From Candidatus Gottesmanbacteria bacterium RIFCSPLOWO2_01_FULL_42_22 (GTDB lineage Bacteria > Patescibacteriota > Microgenomatia > 2-02-FULL-39-11), in assembly GCA_001779315.1 (NCBI GenBank), contig MFJU01000026.1:23687-56129 (forward strand): DNA of 32,443 nt. The letters run 5' to 3'. Numbering within the stretch: position 1 is the stretch's first letter; each line of letters begins with the position of its first letter. The notes beneath the pieces are model-generated. The model was not told the DNA's origin. It did no database searches and saw only the letters and a program-made list of their open reading frames with translations. Both the position numbers and the translations under genes were made by a program. Below are positions 14,668-21,063 of this stretch, piece after piece.

Positions 14668-15975
14668 CTACCGCCGGAATATCCCACCCCCGCCGGATCC
14701 TCTGAAACCGCCTGAAAAAGGAGAATTGCCTGAAGACTGATTATTGTTACCGGAGGTGCTGCTGTTTTGAGAAGTGATGACTGTTTGGCCTTCGGTAAGT
14801 CCGCTTTTGATTTCAATCTGGGTATCATTGGCCTGCCCAATTTCAACCGGAAGGGAAACCTCCCGGCCTTTTTCAAGTAGCCTGACTTTTGACTCTCCGT
14901 CAGTTGTTTGGACAGCGGCCGACGGCACCATCAGGGTATCAGTAACGATGTTGTTAATAATTGTTGCGGAAATTGCCATATTCTGGTAAATACCTTCGAT
15001 ACCCGAATCGAAAGTGACGGTCACCGGGTAATTGGTGACTCCGGAGCTTATGGTACCGGAAGTATTGATGGATGAAACTTTGCCGGCAAAGGTTTTATCG
15101 GGATAGGCATCCAGAGTCATAGTCACTTTCTGACCTATTCTTACTTTAGGAATATCTATCTCGGTTAAATTAACAGTAGACTGGATCCCATTTTCCTGAG
15201 GAACGACTCTTGCTATTGTTTGGTTTGAAGAATTACCGGCTGTCGTATTGCCGGAAGCAATCTGACCGGAAGTGATGCCCTGACCTTCTGTTATGGCCAG
15301 ATTGGAAATAATACCGGCGATAGGAGCCGTCACCACCGACGAGATTTGCCGGTAAGAATACCAGGAAGATGTTAAAGAGGCTTGGGCTTGGGCTTGGGCG
15401 ATGACACCGGCTTGGTTATTATAATCCGATTCCGCCTGCAGCCATTCGGCCCGCTGAATAATATATGTCGGATCATCGTAGACAGGATCAGCTGTTCCGG
15501 CTCCCTTGACAAAAGTCTGATTGGCCTTGAACAGGGCTGCCTGCAAAGCGTTCATTTTGGACTTGGCCGAATTTAAGCTGTTTTTGGCCTGCAAATAACC
15601 GGCCCAAGCTGCAGCCTGTCTCTGCAGGGAATCCGTATCCAGGGAAATCTCAGCAATTTTCTGACCTTTGGTAACATAGTCACCGTCTTTAACAAAAACA
15701 CTGCGGACTACACCTCCGGCTGAAGTGGTCACGTTACTGCCTGTTCCTCCCGAAATAACGCCTGAGGCAGTCACGGAATTAATTAAAGTCCCCCTCTCGA
15801 CTTCCGCTGTCTGGAATTGCGGACTTTGTGATTTATCCTTAAGAATTTGGTTTCTACCGAACCAGACAAGCAGGGAAAGTATTAGCAAAACTACTATTTT
15901 CTTTATTAAGGACAGTCGGATAAAACGATTTTTTGTGCCGCCAACGAAGCGGCTGAGGGCTATAAAAATTTTCAT
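14668..15975 (-). CDS. MacA-like membrane fusion (periplasmic adaptor) protein
   Basis: This 435-residue HlyD/RND-type adaptor has a membrane anchor at about 25-40, preceded by basic residues. A split biotinyl-lipoyl-like domain follows (VVRSVFVKDGDYVTKGQKIAEI at about 89-110, second half SSVVTAPIAGIISNLAITEGQGI). Between the halves lies an alpha-hairpin rich in Ala and Gln, and then the beta-barrel and membrane-proximal parts. The tail (about 400-435) is Ser/Gly/Asn-rich and ends GGGGIFRR, as in adaptors of Gram-positive and CPR-type MacAB systems. It starts the exporter block, 52 nt after the kinase gene, and has an operator copy and a possible promoter of its own upstream. Confidence 0.88.
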   Translation of the reverse strand: MKIFIALSRFVGGTKNRFIRLSLIKKIVVLLILSLLVWFGRNQILKDKSQSPQFQTAEVERGTLINSVTASGVISGGTGSNVTTSAGGVVRSVFVKDGDYVTKGQKIAEISLDTDSLQRQAAAWAGYLQAKNSLNSAKSKMNALQAALFKANQTFVKGAGTADPVYDDPTYIIQRAEWLQAESDYNNQAGVIAQAQAQASLTSSWYSYRQISSVVTAPIAGIISNLAITEGQGITSGQIASGNTTAGNSSNQTIARVVPQENGIQSTVNLTEIDIPKVRIGQKVTMTLDAYPDKTFAGKVSSINTSGTISSGVTNYPVTVTFDSGIEGIYQNMAISATIINNIVTDTLMVPSAAVQTTDGESKVRLLEKGREVSLPVEIGQANDTQIEIKSGLTEGQTVITSQNSSTSGNNNQSSGNSPFSGGFRGSGGGGIFRR

Positions 15976-15998
15976 TTGTCTAATTAATTTAACAAAAG

Positions 15999-16017
15999 TA
16001 TCTGAAAATAACCTGAA
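15999..16017. promoter_or_regulatory. Direct-repeat operator upstream of the MacA-like gene (copy 2 of the regulator's site)
   Basis: On the plus strand this reads TATCTGAAAATAACCTGAA, with CTGAA units 11 bp apart (16002 and 16013). It matches the site at 17752-17770 at 16 of 19 positions. Towards the gene, a TTAAAT -10 candidate lies at 15987-15992, so the second repeat would overlap the -35 region, the usual position for activation by OmpR-type regulators. Confidence 0.6.
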
Positions 16018-16027
16018 AGTCCGTTTA

Positions 16028-17050
16028 TTAAAGGATATTTCGGGGCTGTTTCAGAGGCAGAGTTATAGTAAAAGCCGATCCCTGATTTTTTTTAGTGGTG
16101 ACTTGAATTGTTCCGTGGTGGACATCGATAATCTTCTTGGCGATTGAAAGACCCAGGCCGTAACCGGATACATACTGATTTGTTCTGGCTTTATCGCTTC
16201 TGTAAAACCTCTCAAAAATATGGGGTAAATCCTGTCGGTCAATTCCGATTCCCTGGTCCGTAACTTTAACAATCAGAGATTGCCCGGTTATTTTTGATGA
16301 TAAATTAATTGACTTTTTTTTCTGACTGTATTTGACGGCATTATCCAAAAAAATAACCAGCATTTCTGTCAGGCGAATCCTGTCACCATCCATCATTTGC
16401 GATTTATGCGGATAACTTATGGCAATCTGTTTTTGTTTAGCCAAAGGTTTTATCTTTGCCACAGCCTCTCGGACCACACTTTTAAAATCCAGAGGTGCAA
16501 AAACAAAATAATTGGGCTTTTCGATCTGGGCCAACTCTAATAATCTGTCTGATATCGACTGCAAATTATCAACTTCCTCCAAATTGCTGACCAGTAGGGA
16601 TTTGGCTTGTGTCAAAGTCAGCTTTTTATCCCGTAAACTGACTTCAGTTTGGGTTTTGATCGAAGTCAGGGGCGTCCGCAGTTCATGGGAAGCATCAGCA
16701 ATGAAACGGTTTTGTTCTTGAACCATTTCTTCAATGGGGCGCAAGGTCCGTCCGGCCAGAAAAAAACCGGCGCCGCCGGCCAAAACCAGGATACCCCCGT
16801 TGATAATCCCCAGGGCTACCAAAAGGCGTTCCCTGATTTCATCAACAGATACCGGCGCAAACATCTCCGGAAAATCCGGCAAGCCGAAAAACTGGGCGCG
16901 GAACCGCTCAACCCTGATTTGCTGTCTTCTTTCAATCCGGGAAAGCTCCGCATCTGCTCCTTTATAGATAAAAGCGCTGAAGAGGAGGCTGACCGACATG
17001 ATAATAGTCAGATACCAGGCTGTCAGCTTGAAACGAGCGTTATGAAACAT
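16028..17050 (-). CDS. Sensor histidine kinase
   Basis: This 340-residue two-component kinase has two transmembrane helices (about 9-29 and 78-99). They flank a short extracytoplasmic loop of about 50 residues rich in Arg, Phe and Pro, which would sense an envelope signal. A cytoplasmic HisKA domain follows, with RFIADASHELRTPLTSIK and phospho-acceptor His122, and then a HATPase domain with N-box DNAVKYS, G1 DQGIGI, F-box HIFERFYRS and G2 GYGLGLSIAK. The HAMP linker is minimal. It overlaps the regulator gene by 1 nt (TAATG), so the pair is translationally coupled. Its likely output is control of the MacAB-like exporter downstream. Confidence 0.92.
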   Translation of the reverse strand: MFHNARFKLTAWYLTIIMSVSLLFSAFIYKGADAELSRIERRQQIRVERFRAQFFGLPDFPEMFAPVSVDEIRERLLVALGIINGGILVLAGGAGFFLAGRTLRPIEEMVQEQNRFIADASHELRTPLTSIKTQTEVSLRDKKLTLTQAKSLLVSNLEEVDNLQSISDRLLELAQIEKPNYFVFAPLDFKSVVREAVAKIKPLAKQKQIAISYPHKSQMMDGDRIRLTEMLVIFLDNAVKYSQKKKSINLSSKITGQSLIVKVTDQGIGIDRQDLPHIFERFYRSDKARTNQYVSGYGLGLSIAKKIIDVHHGTIQVTTKKNQGSAFTITLPLKQPRNIL

Positions 17051-17730
17051 TATTCGCCTGTTGCCGAAATTTTGTAACCGAAGCCTCTGACGGTTTTGAT
17101 CAGCTTCGGACCGGAACTGATCCGGTCGATCTTCTTTCTTAAAAAGCCGACAAAGACCTCAACCGTATTTGTTAATATATCGGCATCATAATTCCAGACA
17201 TGACTGATAATCTGTTCTTTGGTGATGACTTTGTCCGGATGGCGCATCAAGTATTCAAGTAGAGCAAATTCCCGACCTGATAATTTTAGGATTTGCCGGT
17301 TCCTCCTCACCTCATAAGTGACAGTGTCTAAAATCAAATCCCCTACCTGCAAAATCCGTCCGGTGCTGTTTTTGGGCCGGCGCAAAAGAGCTCTCAAACG
17401 GGCCAGAAGCTCATTGAAGGAAAAGGGTTTGCTCAGATAATCATCGGCACCGGTGTTTAAACCTGTCACCTTGTCATCGACCCGGCCTTTGGCTGTCAGT
17501 ATCAGAATGGGTGTATGAATATTTTTCTGCCGCAGTTTTCGGGTAATGGCCAGGCCGTCTATTCCCGGCAGCATCAGGTCCAAAATGAGAGCATCGTAAT
17601 CTTCAGTAGCCGCCAAGTCATAACCGGCAGGGCCATCGTAAACTGTATCCACGGCAAAATTCTCCAGTTCCAGACCTTTTTTAACGGAGTTGGCGATTTT
17701 GTGTTCATCCTCAACTACCAGAATTCTCAC
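17050..17730 (-). CDS. OmpR/PhoB-family response regulator
   Basis: This 226-residue regulator has a receiver domain (1 to about 118) with the acidic pair E7-D8, phospho-acceptor Asp51 in LILDLMLPGIDG, and Lys in LSKPFSF. A winged-helix DNA-binding domain follows (about 128-222, with SGREFALLEYLMRHPDKVITKEQI and TVRGFGYKI). The start codon is GTG at 17730. No Shine-Dalgarno is present, and a TAAAAT box ends 7 nt upstream, suggesting a leaderless message. The operator at 17752-17770 just behind its promoter implies autoregulation. It forms an operon with the kinase and probably the exporter. Confidence 0.93.
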   Translation of the reverse strand: MRILVVEDEHKIANSVKKGLELENFAVDTVYDGPAGYDLAATEDYDALILDLMLPGIDGLAITRKLRQKNIHTPILILTAKGRVDDKVTGLNTGADDYLSKPFSFNELLARLRALLRRPKNSTGRILQVGDLILDTVTYEVRRNRQILKLSGREFALLEYLMRHPDKVITKEQIISHVWNYDADILTNTVEVFVGFLRKKIDRISSGPKLIKTVRGFGYKISATGE

Positions 17731-17737
17731 AAAACGT

Positions 17738-17780
17738 ATTTTACCAGTATTTAGCTGAAAATGAGCTGAATCAGTATTTA
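17738..17780. promoter_or_regulatory. Promoter and direct-repeat operator of the response-regulator gene
   Basis: AGCTGAA occurs twice, 11 bp apart, at 17753-17759 and 17764-17770. An outer pair CAGTATTTA is repeated at 17745-17753 and 17772-17780. Helical-turn-spaced direct repeats are typical OmpR/PhoB sites. The minus-strand -10 box TAAAAT lies at 17738-17743. The same core recurs at 15999-16017. Confidence 0.6.
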
Positions 17781-17816
17781 ATATGATGCCGGTTATATTT
17801 TTTTACGAAGGATGTG

Positions 17817-17822
17817 TATAAT
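17817..17822 (+). promoter_or_regulatory. Consensus -10 box of the serine hydrolase gene
   Basis: A perfect TATAAT ends 9 nt before the ATG at 17832. With a start site about 7 nt downstream, the 5' leader would be only 2-3 nt, and there is no Shine-Dalgarno. The -35 region (17794-17799) is poor, so activation by the nearby operator is possible. Confidence 0.6.
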
Positions 17823-17831
17823 CATTAATCT

Positions 17832-18806
17832 ATGGAGACGGGTTACCCTGCTTTCGATCGAAACATAGAAAGCAAAACAGGGGGAGGAAGCCGGAAAGCA
17901 TATTTGGGATTGGCGGTTTTTCTAATTCTTATTACTTTGACAGTTTTATATAAAGCAGAAAAAGTTGTACTTCTGAATCCGGTGGTCGAGGTAAGTCCCA
18001 AGATATCAGAAAATAAAGCTGGGGATAAACCAAACCAGGTAACTGTGGCCGACAATTTGGATTTTGAGGAGATTGAGGCTGAAATTTCACGCCTGACATC
18101 CGATTCCTCCGGTACCTATTCCGTCTATCTGGAAGATTTGAACAGTGGCAGAAATTTCGGCATTAACGAACAGATGGTTGTCACGGCTGCCTCAGTCAAT
18201 AAAATTCCCATACTGGCTGCTCTCTATCATAAAGCCGGTAAAAACGAAATTGATCTGGACAGAATCATCGTTCCTCAAGCTAAAGATGTCCAGGATTACG
18301 GTACCGGCTCCATCCGCTATGATGCTCCCGGTACTGCCTATTCCCTCAAAACCCTCGCCCGACTGATGATGGAAAAATCCGACAATACCGCCGCCTATAT
18401 TCTGGCCTCTCTTGTCGTTGGCCTGGATGACATTCAAAACCTAATCGAAAGCTGGGGATTGACCCAAACCGATATGAAAATCAATAAAACATCTGCCAAA
18501 GATATCGCCATCATCACCATAAAAATGTACCGCTCAGAAATCACCGGTAAAGCATTAACCGCTGAAATGATTGATTTTATGGACGACAGCGATTTTGAAG
18601 ACCGCATCCCCAAAGGAATTGACGGCAATACAAAGGTTTATCATAAAACAGGAGATGAAGTCAGGACAGTCCACGATGCCGGTATTGTCGATCTGCCGGG
18701 CAAACCCTATTTTCTGGCTGTTTTTACAACAGATATCGTGGACGAAGAAGCCACTAAAACCAAAATCGCCCAAATTTCCAGGATAGTTTATGAGAATATG
18801 AAGTGA
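17832..18806 (+). CDS. Membrane-anchored serine hydrolase of the class-A beta-lactamase/DD-peptidase fold
   Basis: The 324-residue protein has a short basic cytoplasmic N-terminus, a transmembrane anchor (about 24-40) and an outer domain with all three active-site motifs of the penicillin-recognising serine enzymes: Ser121-Val-Asn-Lys124, Ser183-Asp-Asn185 and Lys272-Thr-Gly274. The region where class-A beta-lactamases carry the deacylating Glu166 shows no clear ExxLN motif, so peptidoglycan hydrolysis or an esterase role is more likely than antibiotic resistance. It is divergent from the response regulator and shares its 101-bp control region, so it may belong to the same envelope-stress response. 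Confidence 0.87.
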   Translation: METGYPAFDRNIESKTGGGSRKAYLGLAVFLILITLTVLYKAEKVVLLNPVVEVSPKISENKAGDKPNQVTVADNLDFEEIEAEISRLTSDSSGTYSVYLEDLNSGRNFGINEQMVVTAASVNKIPILAALYHKAGKNEIDLDRIIVPQAKDVQDYGTGSIRYDAPGTAYSLKTLARLMMEKSDNTAAYILASLVVGLDDIQNLIESWGLTQTDMKINKTSAKDIAIITIKMYRSEITGKALTAEMIDFMDDSDFEDRIPKGIDGNTKVYHKTGDEVRTVHDAGIVDLPGKPYFLAVFTTDIVDEEATKTKIAQISRIVYENMK

Positions 18807-18817
18807 TACCTCCGTTG

Positions 18818-19906
18818 TCAATTGGGAAATTTAAGCAACTCTGTATGGCAAAATTTCGGCTTGCTTTTTTCCGAATCCCAAAGATGAAATGGCCCTCCTA
18901 AACAGTCTTCCCAAAATTCACATTTTAGACAATCAGTATTGGCAGTGCGATTATTCAGACGGAAATACTTGAATTTATTATTCCAGATTTCAGAAAAACG
19001 GTCATGACGTACATTTCCCTGAATAAATTCCTTTCTTCTCTCAACATTGGGGCAGACAAAAATATCACCATTATAGAGGATACTGGCGGTGTCGATACCC
19101 GTACGGCAGATAAAGAAGCCGTTTCTAACTTCATTTTCATACTGTAACCCGAGAAATCCGGAGCAACCGTAAGTGACTTCGAATTTGGACGATTCCCTTC
19201 TTGATTTTATAAAATCAAGAAGGTATTTAAACTGGGAACCTTTTAAAAGCAGACCTCTATTGGTTTCTGCCCGGCCAATGGGATCGACATTGATCACCCT
19301 CCAAGAATCAATTCCCAAACCTGAAAATATTCTATACATCTCCTCCAATTGGCTTATATTCCCCCGGTGCACTACCGTCGTAATTTGTACTGTCTTCAAA
19401 AAACGGGCAGCGACGAGAAGACGTACCGCAGATATAGCATGATCATAAGCCTTTTTCATGTTCCTGAATGAATCGTGAGTTTGTCCAATACCGTCAATTG
19501 AAATTGATATGGTATTCATACCTGTTTCCTTCATTTTTCTGACGACATCAGGATTTACCAGATAACCGTTTGTAACCATACCCCAGTAAAAACCCAAATG
19601 GCTAGCATACTTCATAACTTCAAACAAATCCTTCCTGACCAAAGGTTCACCGCCGGTAACGGCGATCATAATATTCTTAGGGTAGAAATCCCTGCCAATC
19701 TCCCTAAAAACCCGTATTATTTCAACTGTCGACAACTGGCCGGGAAATGTTTTCCGACCGGCACTGCTGCCGCAATGTTTGCAGAAAAAGTTGCAATTCA
19801 TAGTACATTCCCAAAAGAGGTAAGATAATGGATGCTTATCACGGAGTTTCCTCTTATAACCGGACCATAACTTGAGCTGTCCTGTCTTTATAATTTGGGC
19901 GAACAT
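18818..19906 (-). CDS. Radical SAM/SPASM-domain protein, candidate peptide-modifying enzyme
   Basis: This 362-residue radical SAM enzyme carries the CxxxCxxC cluster motif at Cys38, Cys42 and Cys45 (CNFFCKHC), the AVTGGEPL segment that contacts S-adenosylmethionine, and SISIDG. Its C-terminal part has the SPASM pattern for further [4Fe-4S] clusters: Cys267, Cys285 in GDIFVCPN, the exact Cx2Cx5C run Cys326/329/335, and Cys353. SPASM enzymes commonly modify ribosomal peptides (PqqE, AlbA, mycofactocin MftC, anSME). It ends the short operon 20358-18818, 22 nt after two tiny membrane-peptide genes that are the obvious substrate candidates. No substrate-recognition (RRE) domain is visible at the N-terminus. 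There is no Shine-Dalgarno before the ATG. Confidence 0.88.
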   Translation of the reverse strand: MFAQIIKTGQLKLWSGYKRKLRDKHPLSYLFWECTMNCNFFCKHCGSSAGRKTFPGQLSTVEIIRVFREIGRDFYPKNIMIAVTGGEPLVRKDLFEVMKYASHLGFYWGMVTNGYLVNPDVVRKMKETGMNTISISIDGIGQTHDSFRNMKKAYDHAISAVRLLVAARFLKTVQITTVVHRGNISQLEEMYRIFSGLGIDSWRVINVDPIGRAETNRGLLLKGSQFKYLLDFIKSRRESSKFEVTYGCSGFLGLQYENEVRNGFFICRTGIDTASILYNGDIFVCPNVERRKEFIQGNVRHDRFSEIWNNKFKYFRLNNRTANTDCLKCEFWEDCLGGPFHLWDSEKSKPKFCHTELLKFPN

Positions 19907-19928
19907 ACAAAACTATTGTCAGATCCGA

Positions 19929-20123
19929 TTACTTTTTACCCTTACGGAAGAAGTAATATATACCAAATAAGGCACAAACCAGTAGGATTCCCGGTACATA
20001 AACAATATTAAAGACAGAATTTATCTTCTCTGCCGTTGTCGGTTCCCGCATCGAGGGCGGACCGTACAGAATCTGCTGTGCGAATACTACAGGCATTAAA
20101 AATCTATAGAATTTTTGTTTCAT
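19929..20123 (-). CDS. Small membrane peptide with LYGPP motif, candidate radical SAM substrate
   Basis: The 64-residue reading from ATG 20123 has a basic, hydrophobic N-terminus (MKQKFYRFLMPVVFAQ), then QILYGPPSMREP, a polar stretch, one transmembrane helix (about 41-59) and a basic tail FRKGKK. A start at 20222 was rejected because it would overlap the neighbouring gene and add 33 residues of poor character. The peptide shares with its upstream neighbour a Q-x-LYG-x-P motif followed by a C-terminal helix and a Lys-rich end, so the two look like diverged copies. The function is unknown. Placement before the radical SAM gene suggests a modified precursor or a signalling/adhesion peptide. Confidence 0.6.
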   Translation of the reverse strand: MKQKFYRFLMPVVFAQQILYGPPSMREPTTAEKINSVFNIVYVPGILLVCALFGIYYFFRKGKK

Positions 20124-20133
20124 AGAATTTTCT

Positions 20134-20358
20134 TTAATTTTTTTTTCTTTTTTTGATATAAATTGAAATTCCCATAATAATCGCCAAAACGATGATAACC
20201 GGTACAGCGACAATAGAAACAAGAGATAATATCACAAAGACAGGACTTCGAGGAGAACCATAGAGAGGTTGGACTCCTGGGATATTCCCTATTTCGCCTT
20301 GAGTCAGGAGGACCGATGCTTTAAAGATATTTCTGACCTTTCTGGAGAAAGTGTTCAA
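20134..20358 (-). CDS. Small membrane peptide with LYGSP motif, first gene of the radical SAM locus
   Basis: The 74-residue frame has a basic N-terminus, GVQPLYGSPRSP at about 28-39, a strongly hydrophobic helix (about 41-66) and the basic end IKKRKKN. The Q-x-LYG-x-P motif and helix-plus-lysines layout mirror the next gene, 10 nt downstream. The only available start is TTG at 20358, with a weak AGAG upstream. The start and leader lie inside the 48-bp repeat found again at 20983-21030, so this promoter region has been duplicated. I do not recognise the family; coding status rests on the shared motif and layout. Confidence 0.5.
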   Translation of the reverse strand: MNTFSRKVRNIFKASVLLTQGEIGNIPGVQPLYGSPRSPVFVILSLVSIVAVPVIIVLAIIMGISIYIKKRKKN

Positions 20359-20398
20359 TTTTCTCTAGTGTAAATCCGGACATATAAAAAGTAAATAG
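20351..20398. repeat. 48-bp direct repeat, copy 1 (leader of the small-peptide operon)
   Basis: This copy begins GTGTTCAATTTTCTCTAG and ends AAAAGTAAATAG. It matches 20983-21030 at 46 of 48 positions in the same orientation. It covers the start codon and presumed leader/promoter of the 20134-20358 gene. Confidence 0.85.
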
Positions 20399-20456
20399 TA
20401 CCTGAGTTTCTCATTTTCTCCTCTTTAATGAAATATTAAGGCTAAATATCCCAAAT

Positions 20457-20469
20457 TCAGGACACTAAT
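20457..20469. repeat. 13-bp direct repeat TCAGGACACTAAT, copy 1
   Basis: This is identical to 20957-20969, exactly 500 bp away in the same orientation. Both copies lie outside the inverted repeats of the GIY-YIG cassette and inside the 48-bp repeats. The rest of 20399-20498 shows nothing recognisable. Confidence 0.7.
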
Positions 20470-20509
20470 AGCCTCATGATAATTACCATCAATTATAATG
20501 TCATTGCGA

Positions 20510-20527
20510 GGGTCGACGCTTCGACCC
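20510..20527. repeat. Left-end hairpin of the GIY-YIG cassette
   Basis: GGGTCGA (20510-20516) and TCGACCC (20521-20527) form a perfect 7-bp stem with a CGCT loop, just inside the left terminal inverted repeat. Confidence 0.7.
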
Positions 20528-20564
20528 GTGGCAATCCCGCAGGAATCTGAAAAAGAGTAAGGTT

Positions 20565-20906
20565 ATGCAGAAATACTACTGCGTGTATATTATTACTAAT
20601 TCCAGAAATACTGTTTTATATACTGGTGTTACCGGCAATCTTATTGCCAGAATATACGACCATAAAAATAAATCAGTCTCCTCATTCAGCAGTAAATATA
20701 ATCTGGAGAAACTGGTTTATTATGAAATATTTGATGATATAAATATAGCTATTGAAAGGGAAAAACAAATAAAAGCAGGTAACAGACAGAAGAAAATTGA
20801 ATTAATCGCTTCTTTTAATCCTGATTGGAAAGATCTTTACAGTACAATTCTCCAGTCCAACGGGATTGCCGCGTCGTCCCGATTAAATCGGGACTCCTCG
20901 CAATGA
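20565..20906 (+). CDS. GIY-YIG nuclease-domain protein
   Basis: This 113-residue protein is mostly a single GIY-YIG domain. The family motif appears as Val7-Tyr8 and Tyr19-Thr-Gly21. Arg29 and His33 follow, and Glu64 in EREKQIK is the metal-binding glutamate. Stand-alone members of this group (YhbQ-like and UvrC-N-like) are common in CPR and Bacteroidetes and lack a known cellular role. The last 15 or so residues (NGIAASSRLNRDSSQ) are encoded by the right-hand inverted repeat, and the TGA stop falls inside CAATGAC, so the gene and its repeat are fused. It is the only plus-strand gene in this stretch. Confidence 0.85.
   Translation: MQKYYCVYIITNSRNTVLYTGVTGNLIARIYDHKNKSVSSFSSKYNLEKLVYYEIFDDINIAIEREKQIKAGNRQKKIELIASFNPDWKDLYSTILQSNGIAASSRLNRDSSQ
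20876..20894. repeat. Right-end hairpin of the GIY-YIG cassette
   Basis: GTCCCGAT and ATCGGGAC pair around TAA. The hairpin lies within the last codons of the nuclease gene. A near copy (TCCCGAT, CAA, ATCGGGA) occurs inside korA at 25039-25055. Confidence 0.7.
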
Positions 20907-20956
20907 CAAATTCAAGAGATTCCATAAGTTATCCACTAACTGCTTCATAACTTCAA

Positions 20957-20969
20957 TCAGGACACTAAT
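20957..20969. repeat. 13-bp direct repeat TCAGGACACTAAT, copy 2
   Basis: This is identical to 20457-20469 and lies between the nuclease cassette and the second 48-bp repeat. Confidence 0.7.
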
Positions 20970-20982
20970 TTGGGAAACTTGG

Positions 20983-21030
20983 GTGTTCAATTTTCTCTAG
21001 TGTTAATTCGGACATATAAAAAGTAAATAG
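20983..21030. repeat. 48-bp direct repeat, copy 2
   Basis: This matches 20351-20398 at 46 of 48 positions. Unlike copy 1 it leads into no gene: reading minus-ward, the next frame is the intergenic sequence before the GIY-YIG cassette. It lies 33 bp past the lon stop. Confidence 0.85.
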
Positions 21031-21031
21031 A

Positions 21032-21051
21032 ATATCGTCTGTAGACGGTAT
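21032..21051 (-). terminator. Possible lon terminator
   Basis: CGTC (21036-21039) pairs with GACG (21044-21047), and ATA/TAT extends the stem past one mismatch. On the minus strand it is followed by a T-rich stretch (TTTACTTTTT). The stem is short, so the call is weak. Confidence 0.35.
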
Positions 21052-21063
21052 TATAAGGGTAAT

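Larger units (their letters stand above)
20499..20908. mobile_element. GIY-YIG cassette bounded by nested inverted repeats
   Basis: Perfect 13-bp terminal inverted repeats TGTCATTGCGAGG (20499-20511) and CCTCGCAATGACA (20896-20908) enclose the nuclease gene. A second 9-bp pair, GGCAATCCC (20530-20538) and GGGATTGCC (20862-20870), is nested inside. Each end also holds its own hairpin: 20510-20527 (GGGTCGA stem) and 20876-20894 (GTCCCGAT stem). The architecture looks like a small palindrome-ended mobile unit. Similar ATTGCGAG...CAATC repeats are, to my knowledge, widespread in bacteria. No transposase is present. Confidence 0.6.

Noticed and set aside
17832-18806. Beta-lactamase resistance gene
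   Set aside because: SxxK, SDN and KTG are present but the deacylation glutamate region is not recognisable, and the protein is membrane-anchored. A cell-wall or esterase function is more likely.
20499-21030. A full insertion sequence with transposase
   Set aside because: There are repeats and a nuclease domain but no transposase gene or catalytic DDE/HUH motif in the interval.
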